A stretch of DNA of 64,000 bases from Callipepla californica brunnescens (GCA_023055505.1 JALIRH010000026.1:8819591-8883590); one strand, 5' to 3'. Numbered from the stretch's first letter, positions 1 through 13,030 are shown. The notes: generated from the letters alone by a model not told the origin. Translations and numbers: made by a program.

Positions 1-529
1 GCACAGTCTACCTGCCTTTGCAGAGAGTGCTCTCCTGGGAATAAGGGTGTTCATACTATGATGAAAAATTAAACCTTTCGTTTGATGCTCCTGTTATTGA
101 GGTTCTGCAAGTAGATGTTGAAACATTTTCCATGTAATAGGCAGCTGAAGTAAATTATTATTCATCAGTGTGGGAATAATAATTTAAGTGAATACATGTT
201 TATCACTGTACCCAGTGACAAACTCCAGTGAAGCCTGGAGTGTTCCTGGTGGCTACCCAAGGATGCTCATTATAACATTTATTGTTAGACTTCCATGATT
301 TTTTGTTTAACACTTGTTTTTACTATTTTCTCTGTATGCCAAGTAAAGGAGTGCTGCCCTTTGCCAGTTTATCTTCCCTTCGGTGTAGGTGGTGTAGCCT
401 CCTCAGAGCTGTTCTCTATGCACCATAAAAAACCAACCTTTTTAAAAGAACCATTGACATTAAACTGGAAAGGAGGAGGAATGGGATCTACATACAGTAC
501 AGTGTATAGTATACAGTACACCTTGTATA
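1..529. other. Non-coding DNA, nothing recognised
   Basis: AT-rich sequence with no exon-like segment, no recognisable repeat and only short chance reading frames. It ends where a minus-strand CR1 relic begins. Confidence 0.5.
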
Positions 530-880
530 GATGCAGTGGAGCATTGCGGGTGCACTCTATCCCATCATCCTGATCATCAGTAAAAAAAAAACTGAACAGA
601 ACAGGCCCCACTACTGACCCCTTGGGAGTGCCACTCATGACCAGTTGTCACCTGGATTTATCTCTGTTCACCAGGCCATGTCCTCCTGCTTGTTCTTTAC
701 TCAGCATGGAGTGTACTTGTCCAAGCAACAGTTGACAAACTCTCCAGGAAAATACTGTAGGAGACAGAATCAAAGGCTTTGCTCAAGTCTAGGTAGACTA
801 TGTCAATGGCCTTTTCCCCATCCTTCAGGTGAAACAATATTGTTTTATTTGTGATTCTTCTCAGGATGTTTTCAGATAAA
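530..880 (-). mobile_element. CR1 LINE fragment, decayed reverse transcriptase
   Basis: Read on the minus strand, two frames carry pieces of a CR1 reverse transcriptase in the right order. About 846-720 gives IDIVYLDLSKAFDSV, which is the RT motif A block. About 638-545 gives SGTPKGSVVGPVLF followed by DDGIECT, the block that normally precedes the FADD motif. The catalytic FADD segment itself is missing because the similarity stops just after IECT. The pieces lie in different frames with stops between them, so this is a dead copy truncated at both ends. The upper boundary is uncertain; weak similarity may extend to about 1005. Confidence 0.85.
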
Positions 881-1005
881 GAAAAAGAAAAAAAACAACA
901 GCAAAAAGGTCTGAATTCCTCCAGGATTTCCCACAAGCCAATTACCTTTGTGGTGTGAGGCCTGTGTTGGCCTCTTGGTCTCATTAACTGGCTGTAGTGC
1001 AAACT

Positions 1006-1560
1006 AATTTTTATGTGTTAAGTCGCTTAAATTTTTCTAACTTGAGTAAGGGCCAGAAATCAGGCCAAAAATTACAAATTGGAAAGTAAATCTATATTTA
1101 TGAAGAAGTAAATTGGATTCTACCATCTTCTGCCTGTCATCTCTGAGGCACCTGTCTGTCTTCTTTTTGAAAAGTGAGCTATTGGTTTTAAACCAACAAA
1201 TTGCGTTTTTGGAGATAAATGGTTCTCCAGCAGTCTGTTAGCAGTGTTCTTGACTACTTGTGCCATCCAGAGTGAGCCTGGGGCAGCCTTCCCTCTTCCG
1301 GATACCACAGTTTAAATTCTGTGGAATGTTTTTGCTATCACATTTTCTCCCCGTGTTCTTTTGGGAAAGGGGATTAAGGGTTGCGGTGAAATTTGCCACA
1401 CACTGCTGTCAGTGTGAGACCACCACTATAAGAAAGCATCAAATGATGATGTAGGGCATGTCATTTGTTATCTGTTAGTCTCCTCTCTTTCATGCAGACA
1501 TGGAGGAAAACTGAGTTCATTCCTGTAGCAGAAATGCTAATTCACAGCCTGAACTAGTGA
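1006..1560. other. Non-coding DNA, nothing recognised
   Basis: Sequence between the CR1 relic and the first LTR-like repeat. No splice-flanked open segment or known repeat was seen. Confidence 0.45.
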
Positions 1561-1568
1561 CTGAGCCC

Positions 1569-1785
1569 CTGGTGGGAAGGCAGAGCCAACCCGGGGAGCT
1601 CAGGTGTGTGCAGTGTACCTGAGTGATCAGAAAGGGTGGAGCCAGGAGCCACTCCTTCCCAGACCTCATTTAAGGGTTGGCAGTAGAGGCAAGGGTATCT
1701 TTTTGTAGATTTCTGTGTAGCTGAGGCCTTCTGAAAGTAAGCAGACTTTTTCCTTTGTTTTTTCTGACAACAACTGCTGTATTTG
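1569..1785 (+). repeat. LTR-like dispersed repeat, family 1, copy A
   Basis: This stretch is GC-richer than its surroundings and aligns with 12805-13030. The shared core runs from TGTACCTG through GGGTGGAG to a CATTTAAGGG block (1611-1680 here, 12853-12922 in the other copy). The spacing is conserved and point differences are scattered. A TATA-like CATTTAAG followed by a structured segment suggests an endogenous retroviral LTR, but no terminal TG...CA pair or target duplication was confirmed, so this is a repeat of probable LTR origin. Strand is assigned from the TATA-like element only. Confidence 0.6.
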
Positions 1786-4700
1786 AGCATATTCTCAGTT
1801 ACTGCAGACTAGGAAGTTGCTACTTTGCTATCACTGCAGTGTTTTCCCTTGTGATACAGCATTACAACGCTATACAAATTATTAGAAAAGAGTTCACACC
1901 CTGGGAGTAATGCTTTCTGAAATGATGCGGACTATGTGTCTTTAATTTGGGTCAATGAAGTGATTTTTGTGTTTTGTTTTCTTGTGAACTAGATCTCTCA
2001 CAGTTCCTGCTGTACATGTAAGTAGGATCAGTATCCTAATCAGTTTGTTTCTGAGTATTTCAGGATAGTGACTCTTGGAAGATAATTGAGTGATTACCGT
2101 TAAGGCATGTCAAATTCAAAGCATTTCACTATGACATTTCCCTGTGTATATGTATAGAAAAGCATTTTTATTCTCCATTCACATGCTGTGGGTATAAATT
2201 ATTTTAAATGAGATGATGATGTGTTTCTGTGATGGCATCTCTTATTCTTGATCCTGAAAAATAAGTATCATTTTCATTCATTTCTATTTCTATGCTAGGA
2301 TGTCACATTTTCTTTAGTAAATAGGGCTTGTCTGCTGAAATGAAGGATGTGTTTTATGTTCAAGTTGCCAGAGTGCCCTTTGCTATCATTCAGTATGACA
2401 TAATAATAGCTTGAATGCCTTTTGCTTTGCCTACACGTTTGCAGTATGGGAAAATTAGGAAATCATGGTTTCATTGTTGCTTGTCAGGATGTTCTGAAAC
2501 TGCCTCTTGTTGTATACCTTCACTTTTCATCCTCTGAACAACGGAGGCCTTGTGTATTCATTTCAGATTACGAAAAGAGCAAACATGTTTTACATTTTGA
2601 GCGAAAGTGTGGCATAAAATAGCATTTAGAGAAGTCTAAAATAGCAGTTACGGTGTTCATGCTAGAAAAACTTTCAGTGCAAGGTTGTCCTGCAGAACAG
2701 GAGTCTACAATTGGGTTTCTGAGAAAATGCAGATCATATATTTTTAAGTTTACTATTTAAAAGGAAGTGTCAACTTTGTGCTACTTTTAGATGTGTTAGA
2801 GGTGTAGAGTCTCAGCAGCTGCCTGTGAATTGCATTATCTGCCTCCCAATCTCCTAAATCCAGTCTTGAAATTATACAGTGGCTTGGATATTGATCTGTA
2901 AATTGCACCTGGCTTAGTATGTCTGAGAACATACTCCAGGCTCTGAAGTTAAAGGCTTCCTCAGATTGAGCTCTGAGCCTTACGGTGCGAACCTACCCCT
3001 CCTGCTTTTTTCTGTTTGTAAAAAACAGCAGTGTTGTGTATTATTCCAGTAGCCAGATTGCTTTAGTTGATTAGTGTGTGTACTATCAATAGTGGGTTGT
3101 ATGACAACAGTTGTTACAAGCCAGACTATCTAACTGTTCAGAGACAAAATCTTTCAGTAATTCTGAATAATACAAATGTGTAGTTGTTTGCAATTTTATC
3201 TACTTGCTCCTTTTAGTATCTGATCTAATCTCTCATTTTTCTACACTGTAAGGTTGACAGGAACATAGAGAATTCTCATTTATTCTTTTCTGTTGAAAGT
3301 AAAACCGATTTAATAGAGAATGAAGCCTTTCCTCAGAGCTCAAAAATGCTTTTTAGTTTGTTGCCTGAATTACACTGAGCTAGCAGTGTACTGGGTTTTA
3401 CTTAATACAGTTTCTCTTTTTGAGACAGGGGAAGGGTGGTAATTGTAAGCTAAACTTACAGACTACAAGTCTACGAGACTCCGGATTATTTTGAGATTTC
3501 TTCTGTGGAATTCAAAGTTATTTTGATCATCATCTGTAATGTTTCTGAGGTTGATTAAATTCACTGTATCAGCTTCATAGCTCCATGCATATTCCATGCA
3601 ATTTTGGAAAATAGTTTTTATTGGAGTAGCATGTGAACACAATTTAAAATATTTTGCAAGTCAATGGGATACAAACATTTGCTAAGGTTTAGTTTGGCTG
3701 TAGAAGGAGTGATGCTAGTAATTATTTTGTACTTTATTCTGGAACAGGGACCTCAGTTTATATATTTATGCATGAAACGTCTGCCCACTTAGAAGAGTAA
3801 TCTTTTTAAGTGAACATTAATAGTGTTAGCTTTTTTGCTTACATAATACGTACAGGTTGAAATTAAATGTGAGAGAGAAGGAAGGAGTGCTTATCAGTCT
3901 AGGTGTATATTCAGAGTTTTGTAGTTTTTTAAATTTACGTTGCTTCTTTCAGTGTTCAGAGATGTCAAAAGAGAAATGTCTTCATTAGGAGACAATTGTC
4001 TGAAATTGAAGTAAATATGCTAGAGCAGGAAAATGTTCCCATCTCTCAAAAAATGAGAGTGCTGTCTGCAGCTGTCAAAATATGATAACACTGCAATCAC
4101 AGCAATCTCTCCAGTATTAAGTATTTTTTAGTATTGCATACTAAGAGTTACCTGTGAAGTACTGACGTGGAATTGATAGTTGTTTACCTGAAATTGAAGG
4201 GAGTTAGATGTCAGTTGTGAAAACCACCAGAGAATCAGGAAAAACTGATCTAGCTTGTTGCTGTTTATAGTAGTATATGCAAGAAATAAGTCATTTTCCA
4301 TTGTCTAACTTAAAGTTAATGTTTGAAAACAATGAGATGCATTTTTTTAATGTGATGTTAATATTCTTTGTGAAAGTGGCTCTTCGTTTTGTAGGAATGA
4401 CAGCTCTGAAATGTTTCTTATTTCTTTCTCAAATTATTGCTTATTTCAGGAGGTATGAACTGTTGCTCATCTCCCCTCTACAAATCTGTTTGCTGTTTTT
4501 AGATCTCTCTGTTTTACTAGATGTTAAATATAAGTGATTTTTGCGATCTTGTATTCTGCGAAGCTTAATGCTTCAAGCTTGGAAAACACCTCAGACTTGT
4601 CGGAGGCTCCCCTGGTGTCTGGAGGAATGCCAGATTCCTGCTGAACTGACCTGCCAAAAGAGCTTCATTTGTAGAAATCTGGGTTTTCAGACAAGCCAAG

Positions 4701-7700
4701 CTAGGTTCATAACACTGAGCGAACAGGTCTCCAAATTACTCTTGCTCTATGTAATGTCATGTAGAGGAAATTACCTTGGCGTGCTTGACATAGTGTAAAA
4801 TACTATGCTGAAGTTGCTGCTGTGGCACATATGAGTAATATGTATACGAATAGTGATCAGATATGTTAAGGGAAAAGATTTGATTTCATTTCCCGATTTG
4901 CTTTTAAGGGATATAGAATTAAGATCTAGCATGGCTATTGCTGAATATACAGTGGAAGAGTAAACTCAAAATGTGTCTGCATAAATAAAATAGAAATTTG
5001 ATGTATATGCCCAAGTAGATATTTATTGTAATATAACTGTTGACACTTCAATAAACTACTATAATATAAACTTTATTAGCTTGAATCAAAATCCAAGCCA
5101 CAAAACTTTTAATCTACTTTGAATTATAATTGATCAACATTCAGAGCAATGTAATTACATATCTTTTGTTAACCATCTTCATTTGAGGTTATCAGATAAA
5201 ACTTGAAAAACCAAGAAAAATTTCAAGTTTGTTAATTGAGGTATTACAAAGGAACAGCAGTACTTGGCTTGCGTGTGCTGTGTATCTTAAAAGTGTGGAA
5301 ACCATGTTTGAAGTGTGTGTTTCTCTGTGTGTAAATGCCAGTGTACCGTATGTATGTACCAGTATGTATGTGCAAAGTTATTCGTGTTCTTATAAAATTT
5401 GGTATAGGGCTCTGTTTCCTGCTTAGTGTGTGTATTAAATAATACCTGTTAAGATTATTTTTAGTAGGTAAATTTGTAATCGGGACAATGGTTATTTTTT
5501 ATTGCTTACTTAAGTTTGAATTATATAGGTATGTTTTGAATTTAGCATTTGCCGTGCCAAATGAGTAGTACAGTTTATTAGTCATGTGGAAAAGCAGAAA
5601 TCTTTATTTGATTAGTCACTGACAGCTATTTGCATATGTATTTCAACATTTGCAAATATATTCAGGTTGCTCTAAGCGCTTCTATTTTATTTATTTATTT
5701 ATTTATTTTTAAGTCTGTTAGTGGTCTAGCTTCAAAGAAACTTAAATGTTGTAAGAGGGTGTTGGGAATTTTGTTGCTGAAATGCAATACTGGAGTGTGG
5801 CAAATACCATCTACCATGCTATGAGGCTACCAAAAAGCTGACATTGTTCATTCAAGGCTAACTTGAGGTTGTTACTTAAATCCCACATTCATCTAACTGC
5901 TTTCAGGGTATTCTCTCTTAAGGGTTTCGTGTGATTTGCCAAACGGCCATCAACTCAACAAACTCAGTGATGATCTTTTCAGTAAACAAACAGAGAAAAT
6001 ACTAGCAGTAGTGTGCGTCTTGATGCACAGCGATGAGCAATGCTTGAAGCCTGCTATCGCTTCCTTCTTGTACCCAGTGGAAATCAGACCCCCTTCCATT
6101 AATTAAGCACTTGGTTCATGAAGGCAGGAGGTGAAGGCTCTACGTTTTTCCCTTTAGAATTTTTTCTGTATGCAAGTAGTAGCCACAATTCATTGGTCCA
6201 GAGAGAGGAAGAACCCATCAAGCAGTGTGGGATTCGTACTGAGAGTGGTTTTCATTAGTTGCTGTTCAGTGCTAGTCTAAGGAAAAAAAGATTTTTAGTT
6301 TTGAATGAAAACGCAGAGACTCTCTTTCCTTAATGCAGTGCTGTGTATGCAAATTATGTTCTTAGGAATGACTAATGTAACAAAAAACATTACTATACTA
6401 ATTGGATGTTAATAAACCCTTTTGAGGGAAATAAATTAAATTTTACCTTGAAGATCCGTTTCTTAGAAGAAAACTGCAAGAAATTCTTGTTTCCTAAACA
6501 GCAGTCTTAGAAAATGGGATTTTTGGCCCGCTCTGCCTTCAGATTTTCCCTAGGCACTTAGAAAACTGAAGGTCATGTATTATGAATAAAGTCTAATACT
6601 TAAGTCAGGATCTTGACTTCATTAACTTCCACCTAAGGACCAATGCCTCTAGCTGATACGCTCATTCATTTGGCAGTTTCATCAATTCTGAAAGAATTAC
6701 TGCCTTTTTCTTCTGATCTGAAGTACTAACTTGGGCACTGAGATTGAATCTCAGGTTCCTATAGAAATGAAAAATATTTTATAGCATGCACAATTTGTAC
6801 TAACCAGGAGACTTTGTCGTAGACTTCATTTTTGATGTGGTGCACTTCTTTTAGGAAATAGACAATGCAAAGGATTGAAGAGTGAATTCAGAACTTAACT
6901 GACTTGAAGGAGGAAGATAATGTAATAAACATATATAAAAATCCACTGAAGAAGGTCCTCAGTTTGTTCTGTAACCTGGAGGCCTTTACTTACATGATAA
7001 ATTGTTTTCCCCACTTTTATCTGTTCATTTATCATATTAGTGGTTATTAAAGTCAAGCTCCTACACCAAAGATTGACACGAATAAGTGTTGCTAGGTTGC
7101 TATCAAAAAAGACCTGTTGCTGAAAGAAAGCCTATTTCCTTTCTGCTCTGTTGGAAAACTGTTTTCTCTGAAGGAGAAGTGAAGATACAGCATTTTCTTC
7201 AAGCAAGTTATAGAATATTTGGGGCGTTAGCACAGTGAGAGTTAAATTGCTACATGTTTGAAGCATGTTTCTATCTCTTTTTTAAAGAAAGGAAAAGTAA
7301 TCTTAACTGCTGTAACAGCATTTGTTCTATGTGCTTCTTTCCAGAACAGTATAATGCTTTAATTTTCACAGTTCGGGAGTGAGAGGAAATGAAAGCTGAC
7401 ATGCTGAGGAATTCAGTTTTACTACTGTAACTAGAAAAATCTGGGAATTGTTCTGACTGTATGGTCTACATGAACAGAAAAATTAAAGATTGTAACAGTA
7501 AATTATATAACCCAGAGTATACAATGTGTAACAGAAGTATGGCAGGTAAAAGCCAGATTATAAATGCAATATGAATGCTCTGAAGTAAAAGGAAAAATTA
7601 ACTTAAATGTTCTTTTAAGTCAAGACTATGTCATACTCTACATTAATTTCTTTCCATTATTCTTTAGATATGAGTTACATAACATAACTGCACACTGTCA

Positions 7701-8104
7701 TGCATTTTGGTAGTGTATTTTTGTAAGGATGAGATATGTTATATATTTTCAGACAACTGTTGCCTACAATTTATAAAACAGTAACTGATCCTGGGATTGC
7801 ACGCAGTAAGTAAACTAAAATTTGTGTTAGTCATGGCTAATAAAGCTGAGCAGGGAAAAGTAGGATCATTTCAGTCTTTATAGAAAACAACAACAAAGAA
7901 GGATCAGGATTTAAAAGCATCGTTCCTTTTTCATCTTTGTGTGCACTGATTTTTTGGCTGACTTCTGTAGGACTTGATCTTTTTCATTCTGCTTTAATAG
8001 ACCTCTTATAATAATGTGGTTTGTTACACAGTCCCCGGTGCTTTTCCAGCTTGTGTAATAAAAGAATTTTGTAAGCATGCGTTTCTGGCCCTTAATTCTT
8101 ACAG
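1786..8104. other. Long AT-rich non-coding stretch, probable intron or upstream region
   Basis: No recognised transposon and no convincing exon in 6.3 kb. Translated frames here are short and have low-complexity compositions typical of AT-rich non-coding DNA. A TTTA microsatellite lies at 5683-5710. The final 25 bases are pyrimidine-rich and end in ACAG, forming the acceptor of the candidate exon that follows. Because that exon has an acceptor, the transcription start of the putative gene should lie further upstream, but no CpG island or promoter is visible here. Confidence 0.5.
5683..5710. repeat. (TTTA)n microsatellite
   Basis: Six or so tandem TTTA units followed by a short T run. No functional implication. 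Confidence 0.9.
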
Positions 8105-8168
8105 TGATTTTTGAAGAGTGGCTTCTTCAAAATCCTAGTGGAAAATGAATTCTGATTCAGATGATGAG
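8105..8168 (+). CDS. Candidate first coding exon, start MNSDSDDE, unknown gene
   Basis: A 64-base segment lies between a good acceptor (TTCTGGCCCTTAATTCTTACAG, ending at 8104) and a GATGAG|GTAATG donor at 8169. An ATG at 8145 has A at -3 and an in-frame TAG at 8136-8138 just upstream, so translation could not begin earlier in this frame. The eight codons read MNSDSDDE and end exactly at the donor, phase 0. The rest would be 5' UTR. Acidic Ser/Asp openings like this are common in intracellular proteins, but I do not recognise the protein. The next candidate exon in compatible phase is 32043-32120. A second ATG pair at 8161-8166, in another frame, would instead fit the optional exon at 15443. 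Sure of the signals, moderately sure that this is an exon. The start given is the exon start; coding begins at 8145. Confidence 0.5.
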
Positions 8169-8493
8169 GTAATGGAGTTAGGTTTTTTCTTTTTTTAGCT
8201 TAGATTTTGTAAACTTAATGATTGTAACATCCCTGTTTAACATACTACATTATGCACTTTAAATAGTGCCTTCAATTTTCATTTTTATGGGGAGCAGGAG
8301 TTTAAGTCTTCCGAATTTTCTGTCTATGATTTTTATGCTCCTCTTTACAGTTTCATGTTGTCATTCTATTTCACTTGAGTGCAATTGGCCATCTGTCTAC
8401 ATAATCTTTCTTGGGATTATGCTCAACCTTCTGTCCACTCTGAGCATAGTTCTTTTCAAGTAGTGTTTTGTTATTCTCTACTGGCTTGTGCAC
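8169..8493. other. Non-coding, start of probable large intron
   Basis: Follows the candidate donor at 8169. Nothing recognised before the CR1 element begins at about 8494. Confidence 0.45.
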
Positions 8494-9096
8494 TTGCAGC
8501 CCAGGAAGCCAACTGTATCCTGGGCTGCATCAAAGAAGCAGTATGACCAGCAGGCCAAGGGAGGTCATTGTTTTCTCTGTTCTCGTGAGGCCCACCCAGA
8601 TGACTACATTAAGCACTGGGGCCTCCGGCATGGACTGGTTGAGCAGGTTCAGAGAAGGCCACAAGGATGGTGAGAGAGCTAGAGAAGGTTCTCTTGTGAA
8701 GTAAAGCTGAGGAAGTTGGACGTGATCAGACTGGAGGAAAAAAAAGGCTCTGAGGAGATGTCACTGTAGCCCTCCAGTACCTGAAAGGGACCTACAAGGA
8801 AAGCTGGGGAAGGAGTCTTCAGCAGGGAGTGTAGTGAAAGGACAAGTGGTAATCTTCCTCTAAACGAAAAGAGGAAGATCAGGTATTGGGAAGAAATTTT
8901 TCGCTGTAAGGCTGGTGAGTCAGTGGAACAGAGGCTGCCCAGAGAAGCCGTGAATGCCCAATCCCTGGAGGTGTTAAGGGCCTGGCTGGATAGGACTTAG
9001 AGAAAACCTGGTCTAGTGGAAGCTGTCCCTGCCTGTGGTTTGGAACTAGCTGATTTTTAAGGTTCCTTCTAGCCCAAACCATTCTGTGATTCTTCA
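8494..9096 (+). mobile_element. CR1 LINE, 3' part, plus strand
   Basis: This is the longest CR1 copy of the window, about 600 bases. It begins in the C-terminal part of the reverse-transcriptase ORF (CCTGGGCTGCATCAAA), runs through the GCCTGGAG-type region and the GAGGCTGCCCAGAGAAGC block (about 8930-8947), and ends in the CR1 3' tail with AACCATTCTGTGATTCTT at about 9079-9096. The frame is broken by several stops and indels, so it is a 5'-truncated, inactive fossil. Its orientation agrees with the putative host transcript. Confidence 0.95.
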
Positions 9097-9844
9097 AAAC
9101 TGATCTCACCCTATGGTGCAGAGCTTTGTTGATGATCTGCCCAAGTAAAGAGGACCTACTCTAATCTTTCTACAGGACAGATCAAATCAGCATTTCCTCT
9201 TCTATGTAAGTTGGTGAAACTGGTAATTTTCGGCACAGTGCAGAAGGAAAGACTGTGTTAATAACATAAATTTCTTTAAAGAGTTCATTTTCTACTTTCT
9301 TGTGTAAGCCTTTTACTTTAGTAAGGAACTTTTCTTCAAGGTATGAAATTGCTGGAGCTTGATTTTTTTGTCTTTCTCTAATTCTGCCTTTCTTTCTGAC
9401 CCTTTCCCCTCAAGCCCCAAAATTTATTGTGAAGTTTTGCATTTCAAGAATCCGGTCAGACTGGGTGTGAGATAGCAGAATGCAGTCATCCTCTTATGCT
9501 ACTTCTAGGCAGAATGCTAGCAGAGTTTTTTAACAATTGCCATTATCTTATTTTTCTTAAAACAAACAAACAAACAAAAAAGCATCTCAGCTTTTTCTGA
9601 AAATTTTAAACACATTGTGGTTCCATTAGCAGTTCTGTTACTGGTGATGCCCATTTGGCATTATATTATGACCTTATATTAAGAGTATTGCTAAAATGGA
9701 GATGATGAAATGACTTGTATAAAGCTTTAAATTTAAAGGCTTTCAGGAATGTGTTTGTGTTTAATTTGATATGATGCTGCTTGTGTATGCATGTTTGTTG
9801 AATTGTACTGCAACTGTGATTAGGACCAGCTATTCACTGTTTTG

Positions 9845-9864
9845 TTTTTTTTTTTTTTTTTTTT
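9845..9864. repeat. Poly-T tract (20 bases)
   Basis: Uninterrupted homopolymer. Exact length may be affected by sequencing or assembly error. Confidence 0.9.
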
Positions 9865-11417
9865 AATGAAATGTAAGTTTCTAAATGGCTTTCACATCCC
9901 TGGAAAGGTAATATTTTTCGAATATTTTTTTTTTTTAAACCTTCTGACTACAAGCATATATTCCAATTACATATAAATATGTGCTTTTGATTTCTGACAA
10001 ACACACTTGAAACCTAAGTGCATATTCTTCTCAGGATATCCTTGAAACGCAACAATTTAAATTTACCTTCAAGAATAGAGTCATCAATTGAAAGCAATGG
10101 AGAGAGAGCCTCTAGGGCATCAGAATTTCTGATAAGGTATTTGCATTCTTTCTGTTTCTGTCAGTATTTGCTCTTGAGATCTACTTGTCAAGACATCGTA
10201 AGAATTCATTGCATTCTATATGTTGTAGTGTATTTGTATATTAGGTTTCTAATTGGCCTGTTTAAACAAGTTCTTCTTTGATGTTTTAGTGCTCTTACTG
10301 TTTAAATGAGGAGAACCATTTTAAAAATCTGAACTGAATGGGAGTGAGTACAGGGTGTAAAGAAAGTGTCCTATGCCTTGGTGAGCCAAAATAGCTGGAA
10401 TATGACTTTGACTGTCCTCAGAGGAAAAGAACAGGAGTTTTATAATTTACAAGAAACAGGAGCTGGAGGGAAGACTGCCAGACTCTGAGGAACTGTGAAG
10501 AATGTCATGTCAAAGCCTGAGGAAATCAGTGCAATTGTGGTATTACTTGGTGGTGATTTGGAAAGAGTTTTAGCTAATGAATCACCCTTTAAAAATGTGA
10601 GGCTTCATGTTAACTTTACGAGTATGTAGATTTGCTGACATGAAAATCAGCGTGGTCCTCACTTGTTCTGAGGTTTTGTCTTTGAGTTGGTATCTCAATT
10701 TTTAAAAACTTTTCTGCTGTATGTGATGCAGAAAAATATGGTGTATCATTAACTTCTATCTCTATCAAACTTGTCTGTTACCTAGTGAAGAGATGAAGGA
10801 GATGTGAAAGGCTTAAGAATCTCTCTCTCCTTTTGTTCTTCTTACCTGCCACTGAAGCGTCAGGGGGAATCTCAATGAATTATGCTTTCTATGTTGTATC
10901 AAGAGTTATCATGTTAAATTTTTTGTAATTCAGTACCTTCCAGTACCCAATCTTACAGAAAACTCAATCATCTGACTGAGGTATTGGGATATGAAAGTAT
11001 GTGTATCGTACCTGTGTAGTTAATGTGTAACCTCTGTATTTTCCATTTTCTCCATCCAGCCACTTAGTTTTTGTATTTCTCTTTTTTTGTTTTCTAAGTT
11101 TTGTGAGGTAAGTTTTTGACAAGGAAAAGTTGTTTATACTACAGCACTGCAATTTTCATTGCTCTTATTGTTTGTTTTTCTGTTAGTAAGCTCTTTGTGG
11201 TCTGTGAGCTAGGGATTAAAGTAACAAAGGGTGAAAACAAGACTGTGTTGATGAAGCTCAGATTTGAGACTCTTGTGAATAGGAAATTAGTGCCTGAATC
11301 AGGCATGGAGTCTTTAACTTTTGGACTATCTATTTACTCTTTGCATCTTAGTGTCAGAGATGCTATGTATTCACTTAAAAGTGAATTAAGTGGTCCTAGG
11401 CTTGTATCATGTTTCTT

Positions 11418-11419
<2 letters not shown>

Positions 11420-11450
<31 letters not shown>
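11420..11450. repeat. Poly-T tract (31 bases)
   Basis: Longest homopolymer in the window, lying between two unrelated AT-rich segments. It could be the tail of a minus-strand retrotransposition, but no element body adjoins it. Confidence 0.9.
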
Positions 11451-11451
<1 letters not shown>

Positions 11452-12721
11452 TTATACCACAGTTAGCCTTGTCTTAACAGTAGAATAAAGGTTATTGGTT
11501 TTGACTCTTCTTTATGTTTACAGACAAGAACCAAAGTATGCCAGTTAACTAATAAGCAATCTGAAAGTGTTGGCTAATTTCAGTTACAGCCTAAACAGCT
11601 GTTATTCAGTTTATGAGTTGATCTGCTTTAATTAGGGTAGTAATGAGTCTGACTTAATCTTTTAGCTGCCTCAGCACTCTGCTAGGAGTGTCTGAATGAG
11701 TATGTAATTGATACTTGAGTCTAAATCTTCCTTTAGCATGTATGATTGGCTGTTTGAACATGCTGTAGGGTTCAACCAAAGCAGTTGGCTTCACAGTTCT
11801 TTTGAGGTGACAGCTATAGGGCACCAAATCTTGCTCCAAAACCTTTGACTTTTGGTGGTTTGCTTGAGACTGCTTGTTATGAATACTTCTTGAATTGACT
11901 TGTATCTCTTTCCCCTTGGCTTCTTTTGCTTTTGAATGATGCCATTTTACTTCTAGATACTCTTCCATTAAAAATATAGGAAAAATCTACTTATGCTTTC
12001 ATTTTGATTGCAGCCTGCTAGCAGGGCTTTCCAAGTGTCTTTTCTTCCCTGTTAATACTACTTAGTAGTAAATTTTTCTTGGATGCTTTTTACTGAAGTA
12101 GAATAGGCATTACTAGGCAGTCAGATACGAACTTCATCTCAAAAGAAAACTATATTAGGGTCCTACACTTTTGTTATATATACCAGTTCACAGAGACATT
12201 AGCTCTTTAATGTATGTATGCAGCACCATGAATAAATGAGATATTTTCTTGCCCATACTTCATGGAGATGCTAAGATGGTGTAGTGAATGTCTCAGGGGA
12301 AAGAACAAGAGACAGCAGAATATTTTTAAAGGAAATAAAAGGTTTATGTGGAAGCTATAAAGCAGTGTTACATTGTCTTCTGATTTACTTTATGTTGCCA
12401 CTTGCAAAAGTGAAGAAATGCTTTGCTGAAAATCATTCACGTATTTGTTGGTGTATATCTAATTTTGGAGTAAGATGCCAATAAAACTTCTGAGAAGTGC
12501 TGCATTTTGAACATGAAATTAAATTCACCATTACAGTATTTTCCACTTGCATACATTGTGAAGGGAACTTTTGCATATGCTTGAAAAAATGAAAGATCAT
12601 ATATAGTGTTTTCACTGTAGCGCACACAGTCTTTGTTTTTTTTTTTTTCCTTTTTTCTCATTTCTCTTAAAAAATAATATATATTGTTTTATGGTATTTT
12701 ATGTTTTAAATATTTATATAT

Positions 12722-12739
12722 TATATATATATATATATA
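12722..12739. repeat. (TA)n tract
   Basis: About nine TA units within a wider AT-only stretch from 12667 to 12741. Confidence 0.85.
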
Positions 12740-12804
12740 ATGTCCTTTTCCATTAGCTGTAACACTATATGGGAACTGTTGAATCATGATCTGAACCACT
12801 GATT

Positions 12805-13030
12805 GATCACATGAGTTGAGCACTGAGTCAGCTGCAGGAGCACAGGTGAAGGCAATGTACCTGTGTGATTGGAAGGGGTGGAGTCTGACTCCACCTCTGT
12901 TAAGACCCCATTTAAGGGCTGACCACCACTGGGGAAGTATCTCTTGCTGGAAATTTCTACGATGTGGAGTTCTAGGTGAGCCTCAACCTTCAGTGACAGG
13001 TGAGCCCTTCCTAATTTATCAGGTGTCTTT
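12805..13030 (+). repeat. LTR-like dispersed repeat, family 1, copy B
   Basis: Second copy of the repeat at 1569-1785. The alignment covers TGTACCTG, the GGGGTGGAG block, CATTTAAGGGCTGACC and a downstream AAATTTCTAC block. Divergence between the copies is clear, with many substitutions and small indels, so both are old. Short open frames on both strands (12784-13050 minus, 12816-13169 plus) are by-products of its higher GC content rather than genes. Confidence 0.6.

Larger units (their letters stand above)
9097..12804. other. Probable intron, no gene or known transposon
   Basis: About 3.7 kb of AT-rich DNA. It contains an AAAC microsatellite (9558-9580), poly-T tracts at 9845-9864 and 11420-11450, and an AT dinucleotide tract at 12722-12739. 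The open frames at 11116-11466 (+) and 11654-11968 (-) have no domain, no known motif and no splice support, and are not called. Confidence 0.5.

Noticed and set aside
10847..10910. Minus-strand donor-like GGCAG|GTAAGAAG with open sequence before it
   Set aside because: No acceptor with a pyrimidine tract was found upstream on that strand, and the open segment is short.
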